In this document: positions 39,104 through 48,081 of the stretch, piece after piece
How the letters are laid out: each line of letters starts with the position of its first letter
Numbering within the stretch: position 1 is the stretch's first letter
Source: an uncultured Colwellia sp.
Lineage (GTDB): Bacteria; Pseudomonadota; Gammaproteobacteria; Enterobacterales; Alteromonadaceae
DNA length: 55,730 nt
Assembly: GCA_913058405.1 (NCBI GenBank)
Contig: CAJXRC010000007.1
Coordinates: forward strand, 1-55,730
Reading direction: 5' to 3'
Made by a program: the position numbers and the translations under genes
Notes under the pieces: model-generated
Told to the model about the DNA's origin: nothing
What the model saw: the letters and a program-made list of their open reading frames with translations, nothing else
The model's database searches: none

Positions 39104-41209
39104 ATGAAAGCAACATCCACTACTTGTATCGCAGGCTCACTATTAATGTTAATAGCGACACTGCCTGCCACTACATTAGCCGCATCAGAAGAGCGCGCTG
39201 AAAAAAATTCAAATACAAAAGCAGCTAAAGCAACCAATATAAAGTCTACGGATCAAGAAATTGAAGTTATCGAAGTCACCTCAAGACGTAATCAAGCCAA
39301 TAGTGAGATGACGGAACAAACGGAACAGTTAATGGGCGTTGCCGGTATTGGTAATGACCCATTGAGCGCGGTTTATAGTTTACCTGGTATTGTTTATGCT
39401 GGTGGTGATACTGGTTCACCGGCAGTGCGCGGTTCTTCTCCTGAAGATAATGCCTTTTACATTGATGACATGCCTGCAGGTTACATATTCCATTTATTTG
39501 GTGACAGCATTTTTAACGAAAACCTCATCCAAGATTTCACCTTACATCCTGCTGCATTTGGCAGTGAATATGGCAATGCCACTGGTGGTGTTTTTGACGT
39601 GCAATTACGCGATCCTCGTCAACAAGATATCACCACTACCGTTGATTTAAGCATGCTCAAAAGTGGCGTTATGGTCGAAGGTGAAACCTTTAAAGATCAA
39701 GCTTTTTATGTGTCTTATCGTCGTAGTCAAATTCACTTGTTTTTACCTGAAGGTGAAGAAGATGAGGGTTATACGGTATTTAAAGCCCCAATAAGTGAAG
39801 ATTACCAAGGTAAATATCAGTGGCTCATTGGTGATGCTCACAAACTTACCTTAAGTGCTTCAGGAGCCAGTGATACCGGTGGAGTTAATATTTCTGAGAA
39901 ATCAGAAGAAGGTCGAATTGACCCGGATAGTGTTGGTGATTTTAAAATAACGACCAAATTTGATAGCCAAAGTCTTTCATGGCAATACTATGGCGATGAA
40001 GAAAAAATAATGCAGTTAGTCGCAGGTCATACGATCAACACAACTGACCAGATTTTTGGTAAAGGGCAGTTTATCAAAGTTGATGAAGAATCCTATAATG
40101 TACGTTTTTCATCTCAAATTACCTGGCTTGATAATCATAAGTTAGGTTTTGGCTTTGACTACAGTAAATCAGACGTTGATTACAGTTTCGATATGATCCC
40201 TTATTACTGTACTGAAAATGATGCCGACTGTAATGAAAACAAGGGTGATCGTATTCAAGATGTGGCCACCCTCACCGATGAAGATATAGCCGTTTATGTT
40301 CATGATATTTGGCAATTAAATGATGCTTGGCAGCTAACAGTTGGTCTAAGAGCTGAACGTAACGATTACACCGGCCAAAATTTCGTTCATCCTAGGTTAG
40401 CCTTAGATTGGTTTGCTACTGATGATTTAACCTTTAAGGCAAAAGCAGGTACCTATAGCCGTTTTCCTGATGTTGATACCGCGTTAAATAAACTAGGCAA
40501 CCCAAAAATAAAATCACCACAATCAACGCATTACTCATTGGGTGTTGATTATGATTTAAATGGCATTTGGTTCACCTCACTTGATATCTACCATAAAGAG
40601 CTAACTAAATTACCCCGCTCTGTTGATGAAAATACCGCTGTAGAGGATGCTGAGGTGCACTATACCAATGATACCTCAGGCGATGCACAAGGGATTGAAT
40701 GGTTAGTTAGGCACGAACGACATAATGGCTGGTTTGGTTGGGCTTCATTAAGTTGGTCGCAAAGTCAACGTACGGATGACTTGACTAATGTCACAGCTGA
40801 TTACTACTTAGATACACCTATGGTCGCCAATGTTGTTGTCAATTACGAGTTAAATGAACGTTGGGATTTTGGTTTACGCTTCACTCTGCGAAGTGGCGCA
40901 AAATACACGCCTATCGTTGGTTTACGTGAAAACCCTGACTATGAGGATCACTTCTTACCCACATACGGTGAGTTGAACGCAAAAACGTTGCCGGTATATC
41001 ATCGCTTAGATTTAGAAGCGAATTACAAGACAAACTATTGGGGCTACGACGCACAATGGACTTGGGCTATTATCAATGCCATGGCACAGAAAAATGTCTC
41101 GGGTTATTACTACGATCCTAGTGATAACGACAGTCTGACTGAATATAATGTCTCTGGCGAAGAAGATATTGGCGTATTTCCCTATATTGGTTTAAAGATG
41201 ACTTTTTAG
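39104..41209 (+). CDS. TonB-dependent receptor
   Basis: Signal peptide; plug PGIVYAGGDTGSPAVRGSSPEDNAFYIDDMPAGYIFH; barrel ending GVFPYIGLKMTF. Confidence 0.93.
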   Translation: MKATSTTCIAGSLLMLIATLPATTLAASEERAEKNSNTKAAKATNIKSTDQEIEVIEVTSRRNQANSEMTEQTEQLMGVAGIGNDPLSAVYSLPGIVYAGGDTGSPAVRGSSPEDNAFYIDDMPAGYIFHLFGDSIFNENLIQDFTLHPAAFGSEYGNATGGVFDVQLRDPRQQDITTTVDLSMLKSGVMVEGETFKDQAFYVSYRRSQIHLFLPEGEEDEGYTVFKAPISEDYQGKYQWLIGDAHKLTLSASGASDTGGVNISEKSEEGRIDPDSVGDFKITTKFDSQSLSWQYYGDEEKIMQLVAGHTINTTDQIFGKGQFIKVDEESYNVRFSSQITWLDNHKLGFGFDYSKSDVDYSFDMIPYYCTENDADCNENKGDRIQDVATLTDEDIAVYVHDIWQLNDAWQLTVGLRAERNDYTGQNFVHPRLALDWFATDDLTFKAKAGTYSRFPDVDTALNKLGNPKIKSPQSTHYSLGVDYDLNGIWFTSLDIYHKELTKLPRSVDENTAVEDAEVHYTNDTSGDAQGIEWLVRHERHNGWFGWASLSWSQSQRTDDLTNVTADYYLDTPMVANVVVNYELNERWDFGLRFTLRSGAKYTPIVGLRENPDYEDHFLPTYGELNAKTLPVYHRLDLEANYKTNYWGYDAQWTWAIINAMAQKNVSGYYYDPSDNDSLTEYNVSGEEDIGVFPYIGLKMTF

Positions 41210-41243
41210 ACAGGGTTTAACTCCCTATGACTAAGCAAGGTGT

Positions 41244-41384
41244 ATACCCATGTAACCTCAAGAGACAGGATTTAGTTGGAAGTAGAAACGCCTTTAGGCA
41301 AGGCACTGATTGAAGAGAATGGTTATTCTCTTATCAAAATCAATAACGTAGCATAAAGCGTTTCTAAACCAGCCCTAAGGGTAT
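41244..41384. repeat. Nested-palindrome intergenic element
   Basis: Concentric inverted repeats ATACCC/GGGTAT, TAGAAACGC/GCGTTTCTA, AAGAGAAT-GGTT-ATTCTCTT. Confidence 0.5.
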
Positions 41385-41512
41385 GTCTGAGCGAATCATG
41401 GTGATATCTTTCACAGCACACTTTGCAGGGTAAAAGGTTTAAGTTTACTTACACTTTTTAAACAATAAAAATGAACAGGTAAGCACAAGTAACATTTACA
41501 CCGTGGTAACAT

Positions 41513-42469
41513 ATGATTACTTTTTGTAAATATGCTTTGTGCTTTGCTATGTTCTTTAAAAAAAATAATATCAGACTACTACAGAATCAAAGCTTTTCTT
41601 GGTTACTTGCCATTTTTTTGCTGCTAACTAGCTCGTTTTGTTATGGGCAAGAAACCAGTGAAAACCAAGAGAACGATGCCAACAAACCCGTTATTAAAGA
41701 TGACTTTGAATGGCAAATTATACTAGATCTCTCTTTAATTTATGATCCGACGATCATAGCTGGCATTGAACAGGAAAAATTATCAGAATACCTTCTACCT
41801 GGTTTATTGGTTGATATTTCTTACAAAGGCTTTTATTTACAAAGCAACCAAAGACGCTCCCACGTTTTACTCGGCGGTACTGAGCTAGGTTACCAATTAT
41901 TTATTGAAGACAACTGGCAATTTGACCTGATATTAAAAGCTTACATGCAAGGTTATGATTCTGAATCATTGATTGAGTATGGTGGTGGCGACCCAGAGTT
42001 GTTAGCAGGATTAAAAGAGCGTGAAGTAACTATAGGCGCTGCGATACGTTACTCTCAGTATTTTGAAGATTCTTTATTTCGTATTGATTTTGCTTATGGC
42101 AGTTCAGGTGAAGACGAAAATGAAAATCATGTTGGTGGCCTACTCATTGATAGCTTCTACAGCTATTTATTACCCTATAAAAATTGGGATATCTACTTAG
42201 GCGCGGGTTTAACTTATTTTAGTCAAGATATTATTAATTATTATATTGGTGTTAGTGCTGATGAAGTATTAGCAACGAGGCCTGAATATGATGCTGAAGC
42301 AGGCTTTAGAGCACAAGCTGAAATTTATGCGCAATATCCTGTATCAGAAAGTTGGTCTTTTCATACCGGCATCACCCACAGTTATTTTTCAAATAACGTG
42401 AAAGAAAGTCCTTTGGTTGATACTAACCAAACCACCCAAGTTACGCTTGGAGTGATGTATGTGTTTTAA
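41513..42469 (+). CDS. Outer-membrane protein, MipA/OmpV-like
   Basis: Beta-barrel pattern; LLPGLLVDISYKGFYLQSNQRRSHVLLGGTELGYQL; C-terminal TQVTLGVMYVF. Confidence 0.7.
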   Translation: MITFCKYALCFAMFFKKNNIRLLQNQSFSWLLAIFLLLTSSFCYGQETSENQENDANKPVIKDDFEWQIILDLSLIYDPTIIAGIEQEKLSEYLLPGLLVDISYKGFYLQSNQRRSHVLLGGTELGYQLFIEDNWQFDLILKAYMQGYDSESLIEYGGGDPELLAGLKEREVTIGAAIRYSQYFEDSLFRIDFAYGSSGEDENENHVGGLLIDSFYSYLLPYKNWDIYLGAGLTYFSQDIINYYIGVSADEVLATRPEYDAEAGFRAQAEIYAQYPVSESWSFHTGITHSYFSNNVKESPLVDTNQTTQVTLGVMYVF

Positions 42470-42884
42470 TATTGGCAAAGGACTTGCCATTATTTTGCCA
42501 ACACTACTTTATTGCTTACTGGTGTGTAAGCAAGTTAGTGCAAATGAGTCCACAGTTGCTATCGATAACCAAGTTGTTTTTACTGCCCTGCCCGAACAGT
42601 GCGTAACCTTAAGGCAGGGGCGTAATTGTTTTGCCACCGTAGAGTTGCAATGGAAATCACCTTCAAAACAGAGCTTTTGTTTATATCAAGAGGGTGAAGA
42701 GAAACAATTGGGCTGTTGGAAAAACAATGCCAATGTTCAAATAAAAATAGACTTCGAGTCAAACAAAAGCATTAAATATCAACTACGTAAAAAAGTTAAT
42801 AATAAAGTTGTAGCCGAAGCGCAGGTTGAAGTAAGTTGGCAGCATAAAAATACCGCGCGTAAACGTCGCTGGCGACTATTTTAG
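42459..42884 (+). CDS. DUF3019-like secreted protein
   Basis: TALPEQCVTLRQGRNCFATVELQWKSPSKQSFCLYQEGEEKQLGCWKN; overlaps the preceding gene. Confidence 0.7.
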   Translation: MCFNIGKGLAIILPTLLYCLLVCKQVSANESTVAIDNQVVFTALPEQCVTLRQGRNCFATVELQWKSPSKQSFCLYQEGEEKQLGCWKNNANVQIKIDFESNKSIKYQLRKKVNNKVVAEAQVEVSWQHKNTARKRRWRLF

Positions 42885-43025
42885 CGGTAGGTTACCTGAG
42901 AACAAGCGCTTTAATTAAGCGCATGATTACCAATAACAATAGTATTAAAACACAGAACTATTTTAAATATTTAGACCCCTTATAAATGCAGATAAAGCAT
43001 GGTTTAACACAGTAGGAAAAGCAAA

Positions 43026-43754
43026 ATGTACAATATATTATTGGTGGAAGATGACATTAGTCTTGCCGACTGGGTGTGTGAATATTTAACCGAGCAAGGA
43101 TTTAATGTTACCCATGTTGCTCGTGGTGATTTAGTACTTGATGTGATCAAAAAAAATAACATGGATATCGTGTTACTTGACGTTATGTTGCCAGGATTAA
43201 ATGGCATAGAAGTATGTCGCCTTATCCGCCAGCATGAACAAAGCAAACAAGTGCCGATTATTATGCTAACCGCCCGTGCCGATGAATTTGATGAAGTCAT
43301 AGGTTTAGAAGCTGGCGCTGATGATTATGTTATAAAACCGGTTCGCCCCCGCGCTTTATTAGCAAGAATAAACCGTCAGTTAAGTCATAATGATAAAGTA
43401 GAGCCCGATCTCAATGCCCCACTGATTTTTGGCGAACTTACCATTAACCAAGAAGCAAAGCGTGTGCTTTATCAGGGAAAAGAGGTGGAGTTATCCACCA
43501 GTCTATTTGCCTTTCTTACCTATTTAGCACAGCATGCGGGTAATGTTGTTGATAGAGACTCTGTTTTTAAAGCCCTTAAAAAACGTGAATATGATGGCCA
43601 AGATAGGCGCTTTGATGTGATGTTATCCACCTTACGTAAGCTCTTTAATGACGATCCACAAAAGCCACAAAAATTTAAGACAATTTGGGGTAAAGGCTAT
43701 TTATTTGTCAGTGACGCATGGCAAGATAAGCCAGCGTGCGACATAGAAGAGTAA
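43026..43754 (+). CDS. OmpR-family response regulator, RstA-like
   Basis: ILLVEDDISLADWVCEYL...VLLDVMLPGLNGIEVCRLIR...TARADEFDEVIGLEAGADDYVIKP; C-terminal wHTH. Confidence 0.94.
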   Translation: MYNILLVEDDISLADWVCEYLTEQGFNVTHVARGDLVLDVIKKNNMDIVLLDVMLPGLNGIEVCRLIRQHEQSKQVPIIMLTARADEFDEVIGLEAGADDYVIKPVRPRALLARINRQLSHNDKVEPDLNAPLIFGELTINQEAKRVLYQGKEVELSTSLFAFLTYLAQHAGNVVDRDSVFKALKKREYDGQDRRFDVMLSTLRKLFNDDPQKPQKFKTIWGKGYLFVSDAWQDKPACDIEE

Positions 43755-43756
43755 CC

Positions 43757-45058
43757 ATGCGCAGTCTCTATATTAGTATCATTTTTACCGTCTTAGGCTC
43801 GCTATTTTTTATTGGCTGGGGATTAGATGAACTAGTAGAATACTCCACTGAAGATAAAATAACTGAAACACAAGGAACTATTGTATACCGTCAACTGCTC
43901 GACGGTTTATCAAGTGAACTCAGCTCGCTTAGCCATTCGCAGTTAAGCGAAAAAGTTAACCTGTTTCAACAACACTATCAATTAAAGGTCAGCTTGGCCT
44001 CAAGTAAAAACATCGCCTTACCTAGCTCATTAGTTGCGGAGTTAAACCAGCAAGGAGGATTGTTACTTGCTTCAAGTCACAACCAGTATTTAGTAAAAAA
44101 TATCGCCAATCATCCTGACTACCTATTACGCTTTGAGCTCCCCATTGAAACCGTCGACGATGATAATGTTAATTTTGCTTTAACTTTAATACTCTATGTA
44201 AGTATCTGCGGCATTTTAATTTTATGGTTAATCCCCTTAACAAGACGCTTATACCTACTAAACAATGCCGCAGCTAAAATTGGCTCAGGACAACTTGATG
44301 CACGTATAGCTAAAAGCCGATTCTCCTATATTAAGATGTTAGAAAAAAGTTTTAATACTATGGCTGGAAAAATAGAAAACTTGGTCGCCGATAATAAGAT
44401 TCTCGCTCGCAGTTTATCCCATGATATTCGCACACCAATGTCCTGTTTACGTTTTGGTATCGAAGCAGCACTTGATAGTAAATCAATGGACAAAAAGAAC
44501 AGTTATTTAACCCGCATGGATAATGAGTTAACGCGGATGGAAGAGATGACTTCGTTATTTTTAGATTATGCTTCAATGGAGCGACAAGCGTTAAACCTAA
44601 AAAAACAACAAACCGATATCCAAGCGTTAATTGCCTCTGCAATCACTGATTGCCAAGTACTTGCCACACAAAAAGGTATAAAAATCAGCACTCTTGTTCC
44701 AGACGCAACGGTAAGTTATGAGCTAGATTATCATTGGTGCTATCGCGCCATAGTTAACTTAATTAGCAACGCTATTGGCTATGCTGACAGCAATATAGTC
44801 ATCTTACTAGAATCTAGTAACAATGCCATTTCCATTACTGTGGCTGATGACGGTAAAGGTATTAGTGAAGATAAGCTGGAGATCATTTTCAATCCTTTCG
44901 TAAAACTTGATGCCGATAGAACGCGAGAACAAGGGCACTTTGGCTTGGGCTTAGCGATTTGTAGTAAAGTGTTGGATTGGCATCATGGGAGTATTAGCGC
45001 CGTGAACGGTACACAACTTTGTGGTGCCAACTTTACTTTATCTTTCCCTGCTAACTAG
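43757..45058 (+). CDS. Sensor histidine kinase, RstB-like
   Basis: Two TM, HAMP region, LARSLSHDIRTPMSCLRFGIEA H-box, NAIGYADSN N-box, GHFGLGLAICSKVLDWHHGSI. Confidence 0.94.
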   Translation: MRSLYISIIFTVLGSLFFIGWGLDELVEYSTEDKITETQGTIVYRQLLDGLSSELSSLSHSQLSEKVNLFQQHYQLKVSLASSKNIALPSSLVAELNQQGGLLLASSHNQYLVKNIANHPDYLLRFELPIETVDDDNVNFALTLILYVSICGILILWLIPLTRRLYLLNNAAAKIGSGQLDARIAKSRFSYIKMLEKSFNTMAGKIENLVADNKILARSLSHDIRTPMSCLRFGIEAALDSKSMDKKNSYLTRMDNELTRMEEMTSLFLDYASMERQALNLKKQQTDIQALIASAITDCQVLATQKGIKISTLVPDATVSYELDYHWCYRAIVNLISNAIGYADSNIVILLESSNNAISITVADDGKGISEDKLEIIFNPFVKLDADRTREQGHFGLGLAICSKVLDWHHGSISAVNGTQLCGANFTLSFPAN

Positions 45059-45195
45059 CTAATTGAATCATCTTTTTTACTTATCGACTTCTGTAAATTT
45101 GTTTATTAAGTAAAATAAGTAGTCATTGTTAAGAACTCCTTTAATAACTTTCTTGTTAACGGTAACCTTGGCGGTATATTTATACTAATCAGCGA

Positions 45196-46335
45196 GTGAA
45201 AAATACTCTATTGAATGCCGATATAAAAATTAATTTTATTAATAATATTAATAAAATAAGTGCTAGTGATTGGCAGAATTTAAATAACTCACCCTGCCCC
45301 TTTCTTCGTTACGATTTTTTTAATGCCCTTGAAAAAAGCGACTCAGCAAGTGCTAAACAAGGCTGGCAAGCCCATCATTTAGTTGCCACCAATAACAATG
45401 AAGTGACGGCTGTTATGCCGATGTATTTGAAAAGTCACTCTTGGGGTGAATATGTGTTTGATTGGGATTGGGCTGATGCTTTCAAACGTAATGGCATAGA
45501 TTATTACCCTAAATTAGTCGCCACCATCCCTTTTACCCCAGTAAGTAGTGATAAATTACTCGCTTCACAGCTTCAAGTGCATGAATTATTTGCTCCTCTA
45601 ATAGAGCATTGCCAACAAGAAAATATAAACAGCTGGCATATTTTGTATTGTGATGAAATTAAAACCGCTTTACCTGAGGATGTTTATCAGCGTAATACCG
45701 TGCAATTCCATTGGTTTAATCGTGATTATGAAACGTTCGACGATTTTTTAAATACATTTACTTCACGCAAAAGAAAAAATACCCGTAAGGAAAGGCTGTC
45801 AATCATTGAACAAGGCATCGACATCCGTCAGTTGAAAAATAACGAAATCACCCAACAAGACCTCGAGTTTTTTTACTTAACATATCAACTTACTTATTTG
45901 AAACGAGGTCATCAACCGCACTTAAGTTATGAGTTTTTTAAGCAAATAGTCGCTGACATGTCAGATAATATTTTATTAATTATTGCTAGTCATGAACAAG
46001 AAGATATTGCTTGTGCACTATTTTTTTATGATGACTCTCAGCTATATGGCCGGTATTGGGGCTGCACCAAGCACTATAATAATTTGCACTTTGAGCTTTG
46101 TTATTATCTTGGTATCGAATTTTGCATTCAAAATAAACTGCAAAGTTTTAATCCTGGCACCCAGGGCGAACACAAAATTCAAAGAGGATTCGAGCCTGTA
46201 TTAACCTACTCTTACCACTGGGTAAAACATGCACCTTTTAGAATGGCCATTAAAAATTTTTGTCAACAAGAGCAGCAGCATATGCTAACGTACCAAGAAC
46301 AATGTCAGCAGGTATTACCCTTCAGAAAGTTATGA
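45196..46335 (+). CDS. GNAT/FemAB-like acyltransferase (COG3146 type)
   Basis: PCPFLRYDFFNALEKSDSAS...GWQAHHL...YYPKLVATIPFTPV...NPGTQGEHKIQRGFEPVLTYSYHW. Confidence 0.88.
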   Translation: MKNTLLNADIKINFINNINKISASDWQNLNNSPCPFLRYDFFNALEKSDSASAKQGWQAHHLVATNNNEVTAVMPMYLKSHSWGEYVFDWDWADAFKRNGIDYYPKLVATIPFTPVSSDKLLASQLQVHELFAPLIEHCQQENINSWHILYCDEIKTALPEDVYQRNTVQFHWFNRDYETFDDFLNTFTSRKRKNTRKERLSIIEQGIDIRQLKNNEITQQDLEFFYLTYQLTYLKRGHQPHLSYEFFKQIVADMSDNILLIIASHEQEDIACALFFYDDSQLYGRYWGCTKHYNNLHFELCYYLGIEFCIQNKLQSFNPGTQGEHKIQRGFEPVLTYSYHWVKHAPFRMAIKNFCQQEQQHMLTYQEQCQQVLPFRKL

Positions 46336-46937
46336 TGAATAAACCCTTTTCCCAAGCATGTGAAAATAATAAACGTCCAATTTTAAACATACTGTCAGAA
46401 GTATTTTCAGAAAATGAGCATATTTTAGAAATTGGCTCGGGAACGGGACAACATGCTGTTTTCTTTGGCCAGCACCTACCCCACTTAACTTGGCAAACCA
46501 GTGATTTACCAATCAATCATCAAGGTATTAATTTTTGGCTAGATGAAACGTCTTTATCTAACGTGCAAAAACCTATCGGGATAGATCTGAATAAAGCGTG
46601 GTCTATGCCTAAAAATAATTCACAAGTTGATGGGCTATATACTGCCAATACATTGCATATAATAAGTTGGCCATTAGTGGAGAAGTTTTTTGAGGGTATC
46701 GCGCAAAACTTAGCCGTCAAAGCCATTGTTTGCATATATGGCCCCTTTAAGTATCAAGGAAAATACACCAGCGAGAGTAACGCTAATTTTGATCTATGGT
46801 TAAAAGACAGGGATATCGATAGCGGTATTCGTGATATAGAAGCAATCTTGTCATTAGCAAATTCTGCTGGGCTTACTTTAATAGCCGATCATGTCATGCC
46901 AGCTAATAACCAGCTTTTGGTCTTTTTAAAAAAATAG
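46332..46937 (+). CDS. DUF938 family class I SAM-dependent methyltransferase
   Basis: FSQACENNKRPILNILSEVFSENEHILEIGSGTGQHAVFFGQHLPHLTWQTSD; ATGA overlap with the upstream gene. Confidence 0.88.
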   Translation: MMNKPFSQACENNKRPILNILSEVFSENEHILEIGSGTGQHAVFFGQHLPHLTWQTSDLPINHQGINFWLDETSLSNVQKPIGIDLNKAWSMPKNNSQVDGLYTANTLHIISWPLVEKFFEGIAQNLAVKAIVCIYGPFKYQGKYTSESNANFDLWLKDRDIDSGIRDIEAILSLANSAGLTLIADHVMPANNQLLVFLKK

Positions 46938-47005
46938 TATTCAATCTACACATAGCTTAAAAATATCAACCAGCTTCACATAAATAATAGATGCCAATAA
47001 GCTTG

Positions 47006-47614
47006 CTAATCATCAGCTCGAAATAGGCTCCAACTGGTAAGGCTTCCTATCTTTTGTTGCGCTGTTACTTGGTAACCTAAGTGTTGATAAAAATTAATAT
47101 TGTTATCCGATTCTGTATTGAGACCAACACCTGTTGAGTGTACATCTGACTTTGAAAGCTCTTGGTATTTAAGAATGAGGGCTTTTGCATAGCCCTTACC
47201 TTGATGATCGGGATGGGTGCCAATGGAGTCAATGAAAAAGTGTGCCTTACTAGGGTGTGCAGCATCAGCCTGCTGATCATACTGTTCAATGCGACGGCAA
47301 GCTTGAGGACTTATTGTTTTGTAGAATTCAGTCAAGGCATCATCACTACCTTTAATTATCTCTTGTTCGCTGGAGTTGCAACCAAGAGCAACAGCTACCC
47401 ATTGCTGACTAACTTTCACGCCATAACAAGGCCAATTATTGGCTAAACCAAATTGATAAAATGCTAAGAAGAACTCAGCAATATGTGCTTCATAGTCGTT
47501 GCCAGAATCATTGAATAAATAGCGCATGACTTCGTAGTCTTTAAAGGAAGAGCTAAGAATATTAGCGGCCTCTACAAGGTCCTGTTCTTTAATTGAAAAA
47601 ATATTCATAATCAA
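47006..47614 (-). CDS. GNAT family N-acetyltransferase
   Basis: FFIDSIGTHPDHQGKGYAKALILKYQELS...VGLNTESDNNINFYQHLGYQV. Confidence 0.9.
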   Translation of the reverse strand: MIMNIFSIKEQDLVEAANILSSSFKDYEVMRYLFNDSGNDYEAHIAEFFLAFYQFGLANNWPCYGVKVSQQWVAVALGCNSSEQEIIKGSDDALTEFYKTISPQACRRIEQYDQQADAAHPSKAHFFIDSIGTHPDHQGKGYAKALILKYQELSKSDVHSTGVGLNTESDNNINFYQHLGYQVTAQQKIGSLTSWSLFRADD

Positions 47615-48081
47615 GTCTAACGTCTTGTTTTAATTGTATCGATGATAGATTTAAACAAGCTTAATGGCAAGTAGCCTACAAAGCTATATACCTTTAAACA
47701 AGTGTAATTCAACATCAATTCAGTTCCACCATTTATCCAATTCGACTTTACCCTTACACGATTCATCAGCTAAAGCTTTTTCTGTAATGACTGTTATTTT
47801 CTATGTTGCGTAGTTTCTATCTGCTGTTTATTTACGATAGGTAAAATAATATCAAAAAAAACATGGTGACCTTATCAGTAAATAATGTTCAGTTCTTGTT
47901 ATATACCAAGAAGATATGTTCTAAATAGATAGCCATATTCAATTGAAAACAAGGTAAAATCTCGTTAATAAAAATATAATAGTCTCTGTGTAAAAATTAC
48001 TTAGCATCAAAGATCATATACAATTATTATCGCTTTGCTGATAAATTACTGACTCACTTTAAAAGGTATTTGTTTTCGAAT

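Noticed and set aside
42906-42922. GCGCTTTAATTAAGCGC palindrome before the response regulator gene
   Set aside because: Too short to distinguish from a weak terminator or chance.
46322-46735. Minus-strand ORFs opposite the DUF938 methyltransferase
   Set aside because: Antisense to a recognisable SAM-methyltransferase; no supporting features.
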